This document shows, piece by piece, positions 9,208-18,774 of a stretch of DNA of 64,000 bases (positions within the stretch are counted from its first letter, which is position 1; every line of letters begins with the position of its first letter). Source of the DNA: Blautia massiliensis (ex Durand et al. 2017) (GTDB taxonomy: Bacteria > Bacillota > Clostridia > Lachnospirales > Lachnospiraceae); the NCBI RefSeq assembly GCF_001487165.1, contig NZ_LN913006.1, positions 2,206,061-2,270,060 on the forward strand, written 5' to 3'. The notes beneath the pieces were generated by a model. It saw only the letters and a list, made by a program, of their open reading frames with translations. It was not told where the DNA came from and searched no databases. The translations under genes and the position numbers were made by a program.

Positions 9208-10128
9208 CTACATTGCAAGATCTTTATCTTCACGGAACAAATGATTGGTCACAAGACTCAGCACAACACCCAGCACTAACAGAATAACGCCGTATGCACT
9301 GCTTCGTCCGAACAGCTTATAGGAGAATCCCTGTGTATAAAGCATGATTGAAGGTGTGGAGCTGATATCGTTCGGGCCTCCTCTTGTCATTGCCCAGATG
9401 ATATCGAATACTTTCAGACATCCTGTAATACACAAAATAGAGAATACCTTGAAGGAGTTTTTCATCAGAGGAAGGATGATATAGCGGATCCTCTGCCATC
9501 CTGTAGCACCATCCAGCGCTGCAGCCTCATTTAACTCATCAGGGATCGCCACCAGACCAGCTGCAAAGATCAGCATGTTATATCCGGCATACATCCATTC
9601 GTTTACCAGAACAACGATCCAGACGTTTACAGTCTTTATCGTCAGCACATCAGGGATCGTACCATGAAGGCCGAAAATATTTTCAATGGTATTAAAGATA
9701 CCAAAGTTCGGATTTAACATAAATGTCCACATCAGGGCTACTGCTGTTGTTCCTAACATATTCGGAAGGAAGTAGCAGGTTCTGAAGAATCCGGTTCCCT
9801 TGATCTTTGCAGTTACCAGCATTGCGAGACCAAATGAAAGCGGCATCAGGATAACGAAACCACCGATCATAAAGTACACACTGTTGAGCATTGCATTCCA
9901 GAACAGCTTATCTGAAAAAATCTTCTGATAGTTCTCAAGTCCTACCCATTGCTTTGCCGCACCAAACATACCGTTCCATTTACGGAATGATAAGCCTACG
10001 GTATCAAAAACAGGGTAGATGACAAAAATAACAGTTATTAAAATTGCCGGAAGAAGGAACGCTAAAGAAAGCGTAAGATCTTTTTTATCCAGCTTCTGTT
10101 TTACCTTTGGTACAGATTTACCTGCCAT
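9208..10128 (-). CDS. ABC sugar importer permease (MalF/LplB type)
   Basis: Partner permease of the CUT1 transporter (306 aa from the chosen start MAGKSVPKVK, which has GGAGGTATACAT directly before it). Six membrane helices are predicted, and the EAA loop EAAALDGATGWQRIRYIILPL lies about two thirds in. A longer frame beginning 63 bp upstream lacks a ribosome-binding site. It sits between the solute-binding protein and the second permease, as in most such operons. Confidence 0.93.
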   Translation of the reverse strand: MAGKSVPKVKQKLDKKDLTLSLAFLLPAILITVIFVIYPVFDTVGLSFRKWNGMFGAAKQWVGLENYQKIFSDKLFWNAMLNSVYFMIGGFVILMPLSFGLAMLVTAKIKGTGFFRTCYFLPNMLGTTAVALMWTFMLNPNFGIFNTIENIFGLHGTIPDVLTIKTVNVWIVVLVNEWMYAGYNMLIFAAGLVAIPDELNEAAALDGATGWQRIRYIILPLMKNSFKVFSILCITGCLKVFDIIWAMTRGGPNDISSTPSIMLYTQGFSYKLFGRSSAYGVILLVLGVVLSLVTNHLFREDKDLAM

Positions 10129-10218
10129 ATGTATACCTCCGTAATAAACAAGGGGAAGCAGATGATGCTTCCCCCTGTTTCTCTTATCCACACATCATGC
10201 GTTCAGTCAAAATTCTCT

Positions 10219-11574
10219 TTATTCGTAAGCAGACATTTTGTCAACGATATCGTCTCCAACTTCCTGTGCACTTGCGCCTGTCGCTAATGCCTGAAGAGAA
10301 TTACGGATTGTATCCATAGCTGCTGTGTTGCTGTCATATGTAGGAATCTCAAGTTTAGACTCTGTATTCTCAGCCATGATCGCATTTACATCGTCAAGCA
10401 GATAGTTACCTGTATCAATCGTAACCTTCTCAGCATATGTTGTCGGGCTGGATTTGCACATTTCGTTGATGGAATCTACACTTGTAAGGTATTTGATGAA
10501 TTTAACAGTTGCTGCGATTTCCTCATCGCTCTTGTTTAATGTAGTGATGTAGTATGTATCAGAACCGCCGCCCATCTCTACAGTCTTGTTTGCTTCGTCG
10601 ATATAAGGAATTCTTGTAACACCGATCTTCTGAGCATCGAAGAGAGTTGTATCGGAGTCATTCTGGAAGTTACCGCAGTTCCATGTTCCGTCAACTGTGA
10701 ATGCAGCTTTTCCTGCCTCGAACATATTTCTCTCTGTGTTGAAGTCTGTGCTGAGGATTCCGTCTCCCCAGTATCCTGCATCAATCATATCTTTCATCTT
10801 CTGATAGATTGCAACCATCTTCTCGCCGTTGTAAGCCTCTTTGTCGCTTGCAAGATCATCTGCGATGCTTGTTCCGTAAGCTTTCAGAGCAAGAGCACTC
10901 ATCAGATGCTCGAAGTGATAGTTATCTTTGTCAGAGTAGTTGAATGGCTGGATTCCTGCATCTTTTAATTTTGCGCAGGCATCAACAAGATCATCCCAGG
11001 ACTCCGGAACATCTACGCCAACCTGATCAAGGTAATCTTTGTTGTAGTAGAGACAGAGCTGATAAGCGGACCACGGAATACCATAGGTTCCTTCAATGCC
11101 GTCAAACTGTGTTGTCTCCCATGCAAAATCCTGAACTCCCTCTTTCCATTCCGGATACTGTTCAAAGTATGGTGTCAGATCCAGTATATATCCTGCATCT
11201 ACATACTCTCTTGTACGGCTTCCGCCATACTGAAGGAATGCGTTCGGTACATTACCGGAAGCGAAATCTGTTGTAAGCTTCTCTTCGTAATCAGACTCTG
11301 TAGAAATACTCTCATCTGTTACATGGATCTTTCCTTCGTTCTCTTTATTGAACTCTTCAAGTGCTTTGTAATACCATTTAGCCTGTCCGTCTGTATCAGA
11401 TCCGTTGTTAAATCTGAATGCTACACGAAGCTCAACGTTTTCAAAATCCATATTGTCTACATCGTAGTTTGTGTCACCCTTTGCAAATACGGCGCTTCCT
11501 GTTACGCCTACTGTTGACATTGCTGTTACACCGGCGAGACACAGTGTTGCAACTTTTTTCATTCGTTTCTTCAT
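10219..11574 (-). CDS. Extracellular solute-binding protein of the sugar importer
   Basis: Substrate-capturing protein (family 1 solute-binding, 451 aa). It has a Sec signal peptide (MKKRMKKVATLCLAGVTAMS...) with likely cleavage after AVFA. There is no convincing lipobox cysteine, which is unusual for a Gram-positive binding protein; it may be held by the uncleaved helix or by the permeases. The conserved stretch WDDLVDACAKLKDAGIQPF and a mature domain rich in aromatic residues fit a glycan binder. It lies between a fucosidase gene and the permeases, so a fucosylated oligosaccharide is the likely ligand (inference). Confidence 0.92.
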   Translation of the reverse strand: MKKRMKKVATLCLAGVTAMSTVGVTGSAVFAKGDTNYDVDNMDFENVELRVAFRFNNGSDTDGQAKWYYKALEEFNKENEGKIHVTDESISTESDYEEKLTTDFASGNVPNAFLQYGGSRTREYVDAGYILDLTPYFEQYPEWKEGVQDFAWETTQFDGIEGTYGIPWSAYQLCLYYNKDYLDQVGVDVPESWDDLVDACAKLKDAGIQPFNYSDKDNYHFEHLMSALALKAYGTSIADDLASDKEAYNGEKMVAIYQKMKDMIDAGYWGDGILSTDFNTERNMFEAGKAAFTVDGTWNCGNFQNDSDTTLFDAQKIGVTRIPYIDEANKTVEMGGGSDTYYITTLNKSDEEIAATVKFIKYLTSVDSINEMCKSSPTTYAEKVTIDTGNYLLDDVNAIMAENTESKLEIPTYDSNTAAMDTIRNSLQALATGASAQEVGDDIVDKMSAYE

Positions 11575-11638
11575 GAATAAATCCTCCCTTAATATGATTT
11601 TTTATTATATAGTTTTCCCCTTGATGTTCATAAATTGA

Positions 11639-12907
11639 TCAATCGATGATCGCCTCAAAGATCGGCTCTTCTTCCTCAAGCTCCAGGCATACACAGTAGT
11701 TCTTTGCCCCCTGAAGCTTCTCCGGAAGCTCTACCTCTATCATCGAGTTTCCTTCGCAGCACTTTAATGCGCGGCACGGAAGCTTTTCTCCTGTGCTTAC
11801 CACATATGCACCCTTTAACTGATTACCGATGTTCAGCAGTTCAACTCGATATCTCGGTGCAAGGACGTGTACGTAAAGCTTATGTGGTCTCTTTGTAAAT
11901 TCAATGCTCGGGATCTCATACGGATAGATACCAACATTCTTGGTTCCGTAAATTGCTTCCGCATTCTCAGTCACGTATTTACCAACCTCATTCATAACCT
12001 CGACACAAGCTTCCGGAACAGTTCCGTCTGCCATTGGTCCTACGTTCAGCAGGTAATTTCCGCCTCTGCCGACGATCTTGAGAAGAAGGTTCAGGATATC
12101 ATCCGGATTCTTCCAGTTTGTATCGTATTTATTATAACCCCATGTATCATTTACAGTTGCCGGTACTTCCCAGTCACCGTCGTATGGAAGACGTGGAATA
12201 AAGTTATCACCGGTGGTCATGTAATCGCCCTTCTGGTGTCCGATACGTCCGCTGATGATGCAGTCAGGCTTAATACCCTTAACCCAGTCTCTTAATTCCT
12301 GAGCTTCGTCTGCGGTCATTCCCATCGGAGTATCAAACCAGATCAGGGAAATATTATCGTAATTCTCAAGAAGCTCTTTTAACTGCGGTTTGCATTTCTC
12401 ATCGAAGTATATACGGAATTCCGGCTTCCATTCGTTCTTGTCTTCGTAATCCTTCTTATAGGCATTGTCATCATCCCAGTCCTGAGCCTGTGAATAATAG
12501 ATACCCATTGTCATGTCATATTTCTTACAAGCATCGGAAAGCTCTCTTAAGATATCTCTTCCTGCAGCCTTCACTACATTAAAATCACTGACCTTGGAAT
12601 CGTACATTGCGAATCCCTCGTGATGCTTGGAAGTAAGAACGATATATTTAACACCCCACTGCTCTTTCGCTCTTTTCACAAACATGTCCGCGTCAAATTT
12701 GTCCGGATGGAACTCATCTTTCAGCTTTCTGTAATCTTCCTTGTCAATGTTGAGATTGTTCTCGATCCACTCTGCGATACGGTCTGTCTTGGTGACCTCG
12801 CCGGTCTTCGGATCTTTCCATTCTCCTGCAAGGATGGAATAAAGTCCCCAATGGATGAATAATCCGTATTTGGCATCTTTATACCACTGCTGCTTTGTGT
12901 CTGCCAT
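11639..12907 (-). CDS. Alpha-L-fucosidase, GH29 (copy 2)
   Basis: Second GH29 enzyme of the locus (422 aa from MADTKQQWYKDAKYG, which has AAGGAGAAGG before it). It is only distantly similar to copy 1. It has the signature KYGLFIHWGLYSILAGEW, then IVLTSKHHEGFAMYDS, and a nucleophile candidate Asp192 in ISLIWFDTPMGM. There is no signal peptide, so it is cytoplasmic. It is the first gene of the operon, directly downstream of the LacI-type operators. Having two different fucosidases implies action on two linkages or two sizes of substrate. Confidence 0.93.
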   Translation of the reverse strand: MADTKQQWYKDAKYGLFIHWGLYSILAGEWKDPKTGEVTKTDRIAEWIENNLNIDKEDYRKLKDEFHPDKFDADMFVKRAKEQWGVKYIVLTSKHHEGFAMYDSKVSDFNVVKAAGRDILRELSDACKKYDMTMGIYYSQAQDWDDDNAYKKDYEDKNEWKPEFRIYFDEKCKPQLKELLENYDNISLIWFDTPMGMTADEAQELRDWVKGIKPDCIISGRIGHQKGDYMTTGDNFIPRLPYDGDWEVPATVNDTWGYNKYDTNWKNPDDILNLLLKIVGRGGNYLLNVGPMADGTVPEACVEVMNEVGKYVTENAEAIYGTKNVGIYPYEIPSIEFTKRPHKLYVHVLAPRYRVELLNIGNQLKGAYVVSTGEKLPCRALKCCEGNSMIEVELPEKLQGAKNYCVCLELEEEEPIFEAIID

Positions 12908-12948
12908 AACCTTCTCCTTGTTTCGTATAGCTGATTTTCTTGTTGCAT

Positions 12949-12958
12949 AAAACGTTTC
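12949..12958. promoter_or_regulatory. LacI-type operator O1
   Basis: The palindromic core AAACGTTT (within AAAACGTTTC) has the central CG typical of LacI-family sites. It lies just downstream of the proposed start point of the fucoside operon promoter, a repressing position. Confidence 0.6.
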
Positions 12959-12974
12959 GTTTTTTGTTAAGACT

Positions 12975-13003
12975 ATCTTACCGCATCCGAAGCAGCTTTT
13001 CAA
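12975..13003 (-). promoter_or_regulatory. Predicted promoter of the fucoside operon
   Basis: On the minus strand TTGAAA, 17 bp, TAAGAT. The transcript would start near 12968 and run into operator O1 before the fucosidase start codon at 12907. The match is moderate. Confidence 0.5.
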
Positions 13004-13090
13004 GTAAAATCATAGGGCAAAAATCATTTTTCCTATTTTTTACAATTATTTCGTCTTGTTTTTGTGTACTTTTTCGTATCAGGTTTTGTT

Positions 13091-13098
13091 AAACGTTT
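13091..13098. promoter_or_regulatory. LacI-type operator O2
   Basis: A second AAACGTTT core (TTAAACGTTTCA) lies 141 bp from O1 in the same divergent region, so looping by a tetrameric or paired regulator is possible. Confidence 0.55.
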
Positions 13099-13169
13099 CA
13101 TTTTTATCAATTTTCTGTACAATACGCTCGTTTTTTCTGATACTTTATGTGTAAAAAATGCCATGTGTA

Positions 13170-13198
13170 TTGAGGCATTTTCTTTTTCATGATATAAT
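13170..13198 (+). promoter_or_regulatory. Predicted promoter of the two lacI-type genes
   Basis: TTGAGG, 17 bp, TATAAT, giving a start about 40 bp before the first regulator. The -35 box lies in the right arm of a small hairpin (AAAATGCC / GGCATTTT, about 13154-13182). Confidence 0.65.
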
Positions 13199-13246
13199 AT
13201 GAAAATACTCTATTATCTGTAAATGTATCAGAACCGGAGGTTTTAC

Positions 13247-14311
13247 ATGAACGTTACGATCAATGATATCGCCCGTGCGACAGGCCTGTCCACCGCAACG
13301 ATCTCCAAATATATAAACCACAAAAAAATACGGGAAGAAAATCGTATCCTTATAGAAAAGGCAATTCAGGAGCTTGGATATACCCCAAACCGGAATGCCC
13401 AGCTTCTCCGTGCCAAAAACACACATACCATCGGTATCCTGATCTCAGATCTTGGTAATTATTTCTGGGGCGAGCTTGTCAACTCCATTATCAAGCATTT
13501 CACGGATCATGGCTATACAGTTATTGTCTGTTCTTTCTTTTTTGAACATCAGAAGGAGATCGATACGATACAGGATATTATCTCCCAGCACTTTGACGGA
13601 GTCATCATGCTCCCATCCTGCTGGCATGATGACCTGTACCAGCTCTTACAGAATGCCGGCATACCGGTTGTAATGCTCGATCAGATTCCTGCTTCCATGA
13701 GACATTTTCCTGTAGACTGTGTTATTTCTGATAATTACAGAGGCGGTGCACTGCTGGCAGAGCACCTTTTGGAAAAAGGCCACACAAAGGTCTGGATCAT
13801 GGAACAGTATCTGGACTCCTACACCATCGAGCAGCGGATCCAGGGCTTTGTGGATGTATATCAGAAAAATGGCATTGACCTTCTGAAACAGCAGGATTCT
13901 TTTCCCCCTGTTTCTTTTGGTTCCACTGCAGAAACGATCACCCAGAGCAACCTGCATTTCCAGAAGCTTATGGATTCTTCCGATCCCCCTACTGCTGTTT
14001 TTTTTGACTGCTATCTCTCCGCAATGGGCGGTTTAAGCGCTGCCAGCCAGGCACGAATTTCCGTTCCTCAGGATATTTCCTTTGTGTGCTTTGATGATGA
14101 TCCGCTTTTCAAGACCATGAGCGCGACTATGACCTGCGTCTCACAGGATCTGACAAGCATGGGGAAACATGCTGTGGAATTACTTTTAAAAAGGATCCAT
14201 GGAGACTATACGGATTTTCCCAAAATAGACATGCTGGATGTTGTATTCCACCCGCGGCGCTCCGTAAAAGACCTGTCCGAACACAACAGTACAGCATCCG
14301 GAAAGGATTGA
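13247..14311 (+). CDS. LacI-family transcription regulator (first of a pair)
   Basis: DNA-binding regulator of the LacI/GalR family (354 aa). The N-terminal helix-turn-helix reads MNVTINDIARATGLSTATISKYIN, and the periplasmic-binding-type effector domain runs from about residue 60 to the end (HTIGILISDLGNYFWGEL, DFPKIDMLDVVFHPRRSV). The start is fixed by GGAGG before the ATG at 13247. It is divergent from the fucoside operon, which makes that operon the obvious target, with L-fucose or a fucosylated sugar the presumed effector. The second LacI gene follows after 3 bp. Confidence 0.93.
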   Translation: MNVTINDIARATGLSTATISKYINHKKIREENRILIEKAIQELGYTPNRNAQLLRAKNTHTIGILISDLGNYFWGELVNSIIKHFTDHGYTVIVCSFFFEHQKEIDTIQDIISQHFDGVIMLPSCWHDDLYQLLQNAGIPVVMLDQIPASMRHFPVDCVISDNYRGGALLAEHLLEKGHTKVWIMEQYLDSYTIEQRIQGFVDVYQKNGIDLLKQQDSFPPVSFGSTAETITQSNLHFQKLMDSSDPPTAVFFDCYLSAMGGLSAASQARISVPQDISFVCFDDDPLFKTMSATMTCVSQDLTSMGKHAVELLLKRIHGDYTDFPKIDMLDVVFHPRRSVKDLSEHNSTASGKD

Positions 14312-14314
14312 TTT

Positions 14315-15331
14315 ATGAGTGCAACCATCAAGGACATTGCCAGAGAAACCGGTCTGGCATTGGCCACCATTTCAAAATATATCAACGGCGGAACTGTACG
14401 GCCGCAAAACAAAAAGCAGATCGACGAAGCGATCCGGAAACTGAATTACGTTCCACGAAACACGGCCCGGGGACTTCGTTCCTCCAAGACTTACCGTATC
14501 GGTCTGGTATCCGGTCCTCCCAATACTCCGCATAATGCTTTTCTTCTGAGCAAAATAGAAAACACCATGCGCGCTCACGGTTATTCTCTCACATTTATGA
14601 GCGGCGACAAGTATAAGGATCATGTCAATAAATTCGTCCCTCACATGCTCCGCTCTGGGATCGACGGCCTTATCATTACCTCTTTCAGTCTGAACCAGGA
14701 CATCTGTTCTGCTGTGGAACACGCCAAAATCCCTGTTGTGGAGCTGGAAGAACACAGCCATTTCCACCGTACAGACTGTGTACAGACCAGCTGTACCTCC
14801 GGAGCCTACGAGATCGTGGAGCATCTGATAAAAATGGGGCATCAGAAGATCGCCCTTGTCACCGGTTCTCCTGCATCCTATACTGCATGTGAACGAAAAA
14901 AAGGCTATCTCCGGGCACTGGAAGACTACGATATTCCGGTTAATCCCGATTATATCATCGCTGAAAATTACACAAACGACTTTGGATATCAGGCAATGCA
15001 GAAATTATGGAATCTTCCGGAACGTCCGACTGCCGTATTTTCTGCGAACTATACACTATGCCTCGGTATTTATGAAGCGATCTACAGCCTTGGCATCCGG
15101 ATCCCGGAAGACCTGTCTGTTGTCTCCTTTGATGATTTTGAACTGTCCATGCTGCTTTCTCCTCAGCTGACCGCTGTCCGTCAGCCGCTGACCGGTCTGG
15201 CAGAGCAGGCCTGTGATCTGCTGCTTCGCAGAATGAACGGAGACTACAGTGATTTTCCAAGGACGATACGCCTGAAGCCAGAATGTATCTACCGGGATTC
15301 CGTGCGTGATCTCTTTTCTGATGCTAAGTAA
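14315..15331 (+). CDS. LacI-family transcription regulator (second of a pair)
   Basis: LacI/GalR regulator (338 aa) whose helix-turn-helix MSATIKDIARETGLALATISKYIN is nearly the same as that of the preceding gene, including the ATISKYIN recognition-helix segment. The effector domain is clearly different in sequence. Only 3 bp separate the two genes, so they are co-transcribed. Closely similar recognition helices but different ligand domains suggest two signals acting on the same AAACGTTT-type operators (inference). Confidence 0.93.
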   Translation: MSATIKDIARETGLALATISKYINGGTVRPQNKKQIDEAIRKLNYVPRNTARGLRSSKTYRIGLVSGPPNTPHNAFLLSKIENTMRAHGYSLTFMSGDKYKDHVNKFVPHMLRSGIDGLIITSFSLNQDICSAVEHAKIPVVELEEHSHFHRTDCVQTSCTSGAYEIVEHLIKMGHQKIALVTGSPASYTACERKKGYLRALEDYDIPVNPDYIIAENYTNDFGYQAMQKLWNLPERPTAVFSANYTLCLGIYEAIYSLGIRIPEDLSVVSFDDFELSMLLSPQLTAVRQPLTGLAEQACDLLLRRMNGDYSDFPRTIRLKPECIYRDSVRDLFSDAK

Positions 15332-15448
15332 TGCAAAGCAACTTTTATTACGGCAATTTCGGGAAGCACAACAGGCATTTTCATTCCGATCTGCCCGCAT
15401 ATTCTGAGCATCTGAACCACTGCAATAATTTCACAGCTTTTACAAAGG

Positions 15449-15489
15449 GCACAGACCGTCACCGACACAGTCGATGATACGGCCTGTGT
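15449..15489. terminator. Imperfect hairpin between convergent genes
   Basis: CACAGACCGT / ACGGCCTGTG arms with mismatches and a long loop, followed by TTCCTTCT on the plus strand. It sits between the convergent lacI pair and the transglutaminase gene. A weak candidate terminator. Confidence 0.3.
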
Positions 15490-15516
15490 TCCTTCTGTAT
15501 ATATCCGTTATATCTG

Positions 15517-18000
15517 TCACAGCAGTCTCAGCAGCATATCTCCGGTTCCCACATTGTATCCGCTGGTTGCATAGATCCCATTCAGGCTTTTGTTTGTCAC
15601 AATGATCAGCGGAAGCTTATCCGGATCTACGTACATTCTTCTTCCCAGTGTATTGATGATCTCTGAAAAATCATCATATAAGATCTGAACATCTCCAAGC
15701 TTGCCCAGTGCTCTTGAAAGGGTAGGTGTCTCCAGCGCTTTTTTGCTTTTTACTACAAAAATGATCCTATTCGCATATCGGGAAAAAGCTTCTTCCTGCT
15801 CCATCATCTCATTTAAGATATGCTCCGTCGGTTCTTTCTCCTCTTCCAGAAACGCCAGGATATGCTTCCCATCTGCCGTCAGTTCTGACGCCTTCACGGT
15901 GCTTCCATCTTCTTTTCTGAGAGTAAATTCCGGTATGGAGATATTCTCCAGCATATCTTCCAGGTTTGCATTCCGAAATGCCAGCTCCACCCTCTTCATT
16001 TCTCCGATCTGAACCTCAAAATAATACTCCGCTGCAAATATATTTCCATTTGGCAATCTGTTTGAGGTAAGGATCCTGTAATTTCCCGCTTCCAGCGGCA
16101 GCTTCATCACCTGATCTCTGAAATTTTCGGCTTCCAGCTTCCGTGTGATATATTTTCCGGCTTCCAGTTTTGCGATGCTCCAGTTCTGGAAATATTTCCA
16201 CTGTGTATCCGCACTTGCCTTCAGAAGGATCGATGCCTTTTTCTCCGTTTCCGCAGATACTGAGATGAATTTTCCGTTTTTCATATACTCCATGGAACGG
16301 TCATGAGGGTTCAGGCGTGCCGGAATCCCCAGTGTTCTCGCCATTGCCACAAAAAGGATCTTCTTTGACAGAATGCTTCCTGTTCCCGTTTTCAAACATC
16401 CGGACGGCGTGGTGATCACACTGCTGCGTTCTTTCTCCGGACTGGAAACGATCTTATCCTCAATCCACTTCCAGATCTTCGCCGGTTCCTTTTGCAGCAT
16501 ATTTTTTTCTTCTTCCGACAGTTGCTCAAGAATCGTTTTTCTGTATTTCTGCAAAACTTCATCGTCAACTCTCGGGTTCAGTACATATGGTACAAAAATA
16601 TCTGCATCCATGTTTTTTTCATACGGTAATGCAGATTTCAGGTGCTCCTCCAGAACCTGGCTGATACAGTCTGTTCTGTCTTTCTCTGTGAGGACTTCAA
16701 GGAGTTTTTTTCTCATTGAAGAATCTCCAGTTTCTTTTTCCAGGAATTTCCGACACTCCGGATTGCTCAGGTTTCTTACCTTCTGTTCCCTGTAAGCGTT
16801 TGCCTCTGCCAGACGTTTGCTACCCCTTTCCTTCTGCTCCGGTGTTGGCATATCTTTATTTACAGGTGCATCATGAGGTGCGATCATATCGATCTCCGTC
16901 CACTCCTCATAAAAAATACCCTTTTCCTTTCCTACGGGCATCAGACAGATCTCACAACAATCCTCTGTTTTTGTATCCATGCTGTTTTCTGCATGCAGCC
17001 ATTCTCCATCTGCATACATCCTTGCAGAAATATGGATACTTCCAAGCCCTGTTGTCAGGCTGACTTTTCCCAGACTGTCGGTTTTCAGTTCTGCGATCGG
17101 GGCATATTCCGAATAATTCAGCACCTCAAAAGAAACTTCTGCACCTTCTGCCGGTTTTCCATGTGAATCCTTTACGGACACAGTGATCTCTTTTGTCCGT
17201 GCATATCGTTTCAGCTCGTTGAGCATAGTCACCATACCATCTTTGCCGATCACTTCTCCCTCCGGGATCATGGTATCAAAAACTCTTGAATGGACCATCA
17301 TGGCCCTTGAGGAAGCGTTGGTAAACCATCCCTTATTCAGGATCTCCTCCGGCTCACAGGCTCCCAGAAAATACCAGCTTCCATCGCACCAGATTTCCAC
17401 CCACGCATGATTGTCATCACAATGAGACCACTTTGGTGCATATACCTGACGGGCAGGTACACCAACACTTCTCAGTGCATTAACGGTAAATACAGATTCC
17501 TCTCCGCATCTTCCGTTTCCTCTGCGGTATACGGCAAGTGCAGACAGGGTACGATCATCTGTACAATGATAGGTAGCCTCCTGTGCACACCAGTAGTTCA
17601 CCTCCAGGGCAGCTTCCCGGAAGCTCATTCCCTCAGTTCTCTCTCCGATCTCCCTGCGGAAAAATGTACGGCAGGGTGCGATCTCCTCCTCATTTACTCT
17701 ATGAAACAGCACATAATTCAAAAAGATTTCCTCCGGCAGCTCTGCCACCCCGGAGTTTTCCTTCCATAAATATACGCCATTCTCCGCATAATCCAGGAAT
17801 ACTTCAAACGCGTAATTTCCGATATCACTGTACGGCATGAACGCATATAAATATTTGCACGCCAGAGCCACTTCGTCTGTGCATTCCGCAAGCTTTTTAT
17901 CAATCTCCGCAAAAACCTGCGGTAACCCCATCATCTGCTCCCGATATTTTTTTTCGATCCGATCACGGTTTTCTTTCAGAAAAATCTTCCCCTCAGCCAT
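15517..18000 (-). CDS. Large transglutaminase-like protein with Ig-like and thioredoxin-fold-like regions
   Basis: An 827-residue protein without signal peptide or membrane helix. A transglutaminase-like core lies at about residues 130-235: the Cys in GNGRCGEES (about 165), the His in CDDNHAWVEIW (about 198), and SWYFLGACEPEE where the third catalytic residue is expected. Residues 265-340 look like a carboxypeptidase-regulatory or Ig-like fold (EITVSVKDSHGKPAEGAEVSFEV). Around 560-600 a second segment (KKILFVAMARTLGIPARLNP) resembles part of another transglutaminase-like domain. The last 120 residues (ILAFLEEEKEPTEHILNEM...) look thioredoxin-like. Its ATG overlaps the cutC stop codon (TAATG), so translation is coupled. 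Known relatives act as peptidases or amidases; the substrate is unknown. Confidence 0.8.
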   Translation of the reverse strand: MAEGKIFLKENRDRIEKKYREQMMGLPQVFAEIDKKLAECTDEVALACKYLYAFMPYSDIGNYAFEVFLDYAENGVYLWKENSGVAELPEEIFLNYVLFHRVNEEEIAPCRTFFRREIGERTEGMSFREAALEVNYWCAQEATYHCTDDRTLSALAVYRRGNGRCGEESVFTVNALRSVGVPARQVYAPKWSHCDDNHAWVEIWCDGSWYFLGACEPEEILNKGWFTNASSRAMMVHSRVFDTMIPEGEVIGKDGMVTMLNELKRYARTKEITVSVKDSHGKPAEGAEVSFEVLNYSEYAPIAELKTDSLGKVSLTTGLGSIHISARMYADGEWLHAENSMDTKTEDCCEICLMPVGKEKGIFYEEWTEIDMIAPHDAPVNKDMPTPEQKERGSKRLAEANAYREQKVRNLSNPECRKFLEKETGDSSMRKKLLEVLTEKDRTDCISQVLEEHLKSALPYEKNMDADIFVPYVLNPRVDDEVLQKYRKTILEQLSEEEKNMLQKEPAKIWKWIEDKIVSSPEKERSSVITTPSGCLKTGTGSILSKKILFVAMARTLGIPARLNPHDRSMEYMKNGKFISVSAETEKKASILLKASADTQWKYFQNWSIAKLEAGKYITRKLEAENFRDQVMKLPLEAGNYRILTSNRLPNGNIFAAEYYFEVQIGEMKRVELAFRNANLEDMLENISIPEFTLRKEDGSTVKASELTADGKHILAFLEEEKEPTEHILNEMMEQEEAFSRYANRIIFVVKSKKALETPTLSRALGKLGDVQILYDDFSEIINTLGRRMYVDPDKLPLIIVTNKSLNGIYATSGYNVGTGDMLLRLL

Positions 18001-18746
18001 TATAATTCCTCCAGAACTTTCTTTGCAGCACGAACATTTTCAATATCTGTACGCCATATCTCATATTCACTGAATGTCGGAAGTCCCATATTGACACCTT
18101 CCTTGCGAAACTGCATCGCACTGTCCGTTACAACCTTGCCGCTCATATGATAAGCCTTGATCCCGGTAAGAGGATAAAGCTGGCGGATCACTTCCGCACC
18201 GACGCCACTCCCCGCCTGGATGGTGATACGTCCCTGACTCCTGGTTTCCAGTTCCTTCAAAAGCTCCGCACCCTGAAGGCAGGTATTCTTCTGTCCGGAG
18301 GTAAGGATCGTATCGATTCCCAGAGAGATTGCCTGTTCCATAGCCTCGATCGGATCTGCGCACACATCAAAAGCCCTGTGCAGCGTAACAGACATATCTC
18401 CCGCCGCATCCATCAGCTCTTTCATCTGTTCCATATTCAAGGTGCCATCCGGTTTCAGGATACCTACCACGACACCCTCCGCTCCCATTTTGCGGAAATC
18501 CTTTACTGCATTCCTTATCATAGAAAATTCCGCATCTGTATAACAGAAATCTCCAAACCGCGGACGGATCAGCGCATGGATCCGGATATCTGAACGCTTC
18601 CTTATTTCCTCAAAAAGCCATGGGCCGGGAGTTGTTCCCCCGATGATCAGATTACTGCAAAGCTCCAATCTGTCCGCACCACCCTCGGCTGCTGCCATGG
18701 CGGATTCCACAGAATCCACACAGGTTTCCAGAATATAGTCTTTCAT
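18000..18746 (-). CDS. cutC: CutC family protein
   Basis: TIM-barrel protein of the CutC family (248 aa). The family features LETCVDSVESAMAAAEGGADRLELCSNLIIGGTTPG, VTLHRAFDVCADP, ILTSGQKNTCLQGAELL and IQAGSGVGAE are all present. The name comes from copper sensitivity in E. coli, but a direct copper role is disputed, and here no copper exporter or chaperone is nearby. It is sandwiched between a DeoR sugar-type regulator and the transglutaminase gene, with which it overlaps by one base, so a metabolic role is at least as likely (inference). Confidence 0.93.
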   Translation of the reverse strand: MKDYILETCVDSVESAMAAAEGGADRLELCSNLIIGGTTPGPWLFEEIRKRSDIRIHALIRPRFGDFCYTDAEFSMIRNAVKDFRKMGAEGVVVGILKPDGTLNMEQMKELMDAAGDMSVTLHRAFDVCADPIEAMEQAISLGIDTILTSGQKNTCLQGAELLKELETRSQGRITIQAGSGVGAEVIRQLYPLTGIKAYHMSGKVVTDSAMQFRKEGVNMGLPTFSEYEIWRTDIENVRAAKKVLEEL

Positions 18747-18774
18747 GTAAAAATCCCCCTTTATTACTGTCTGC

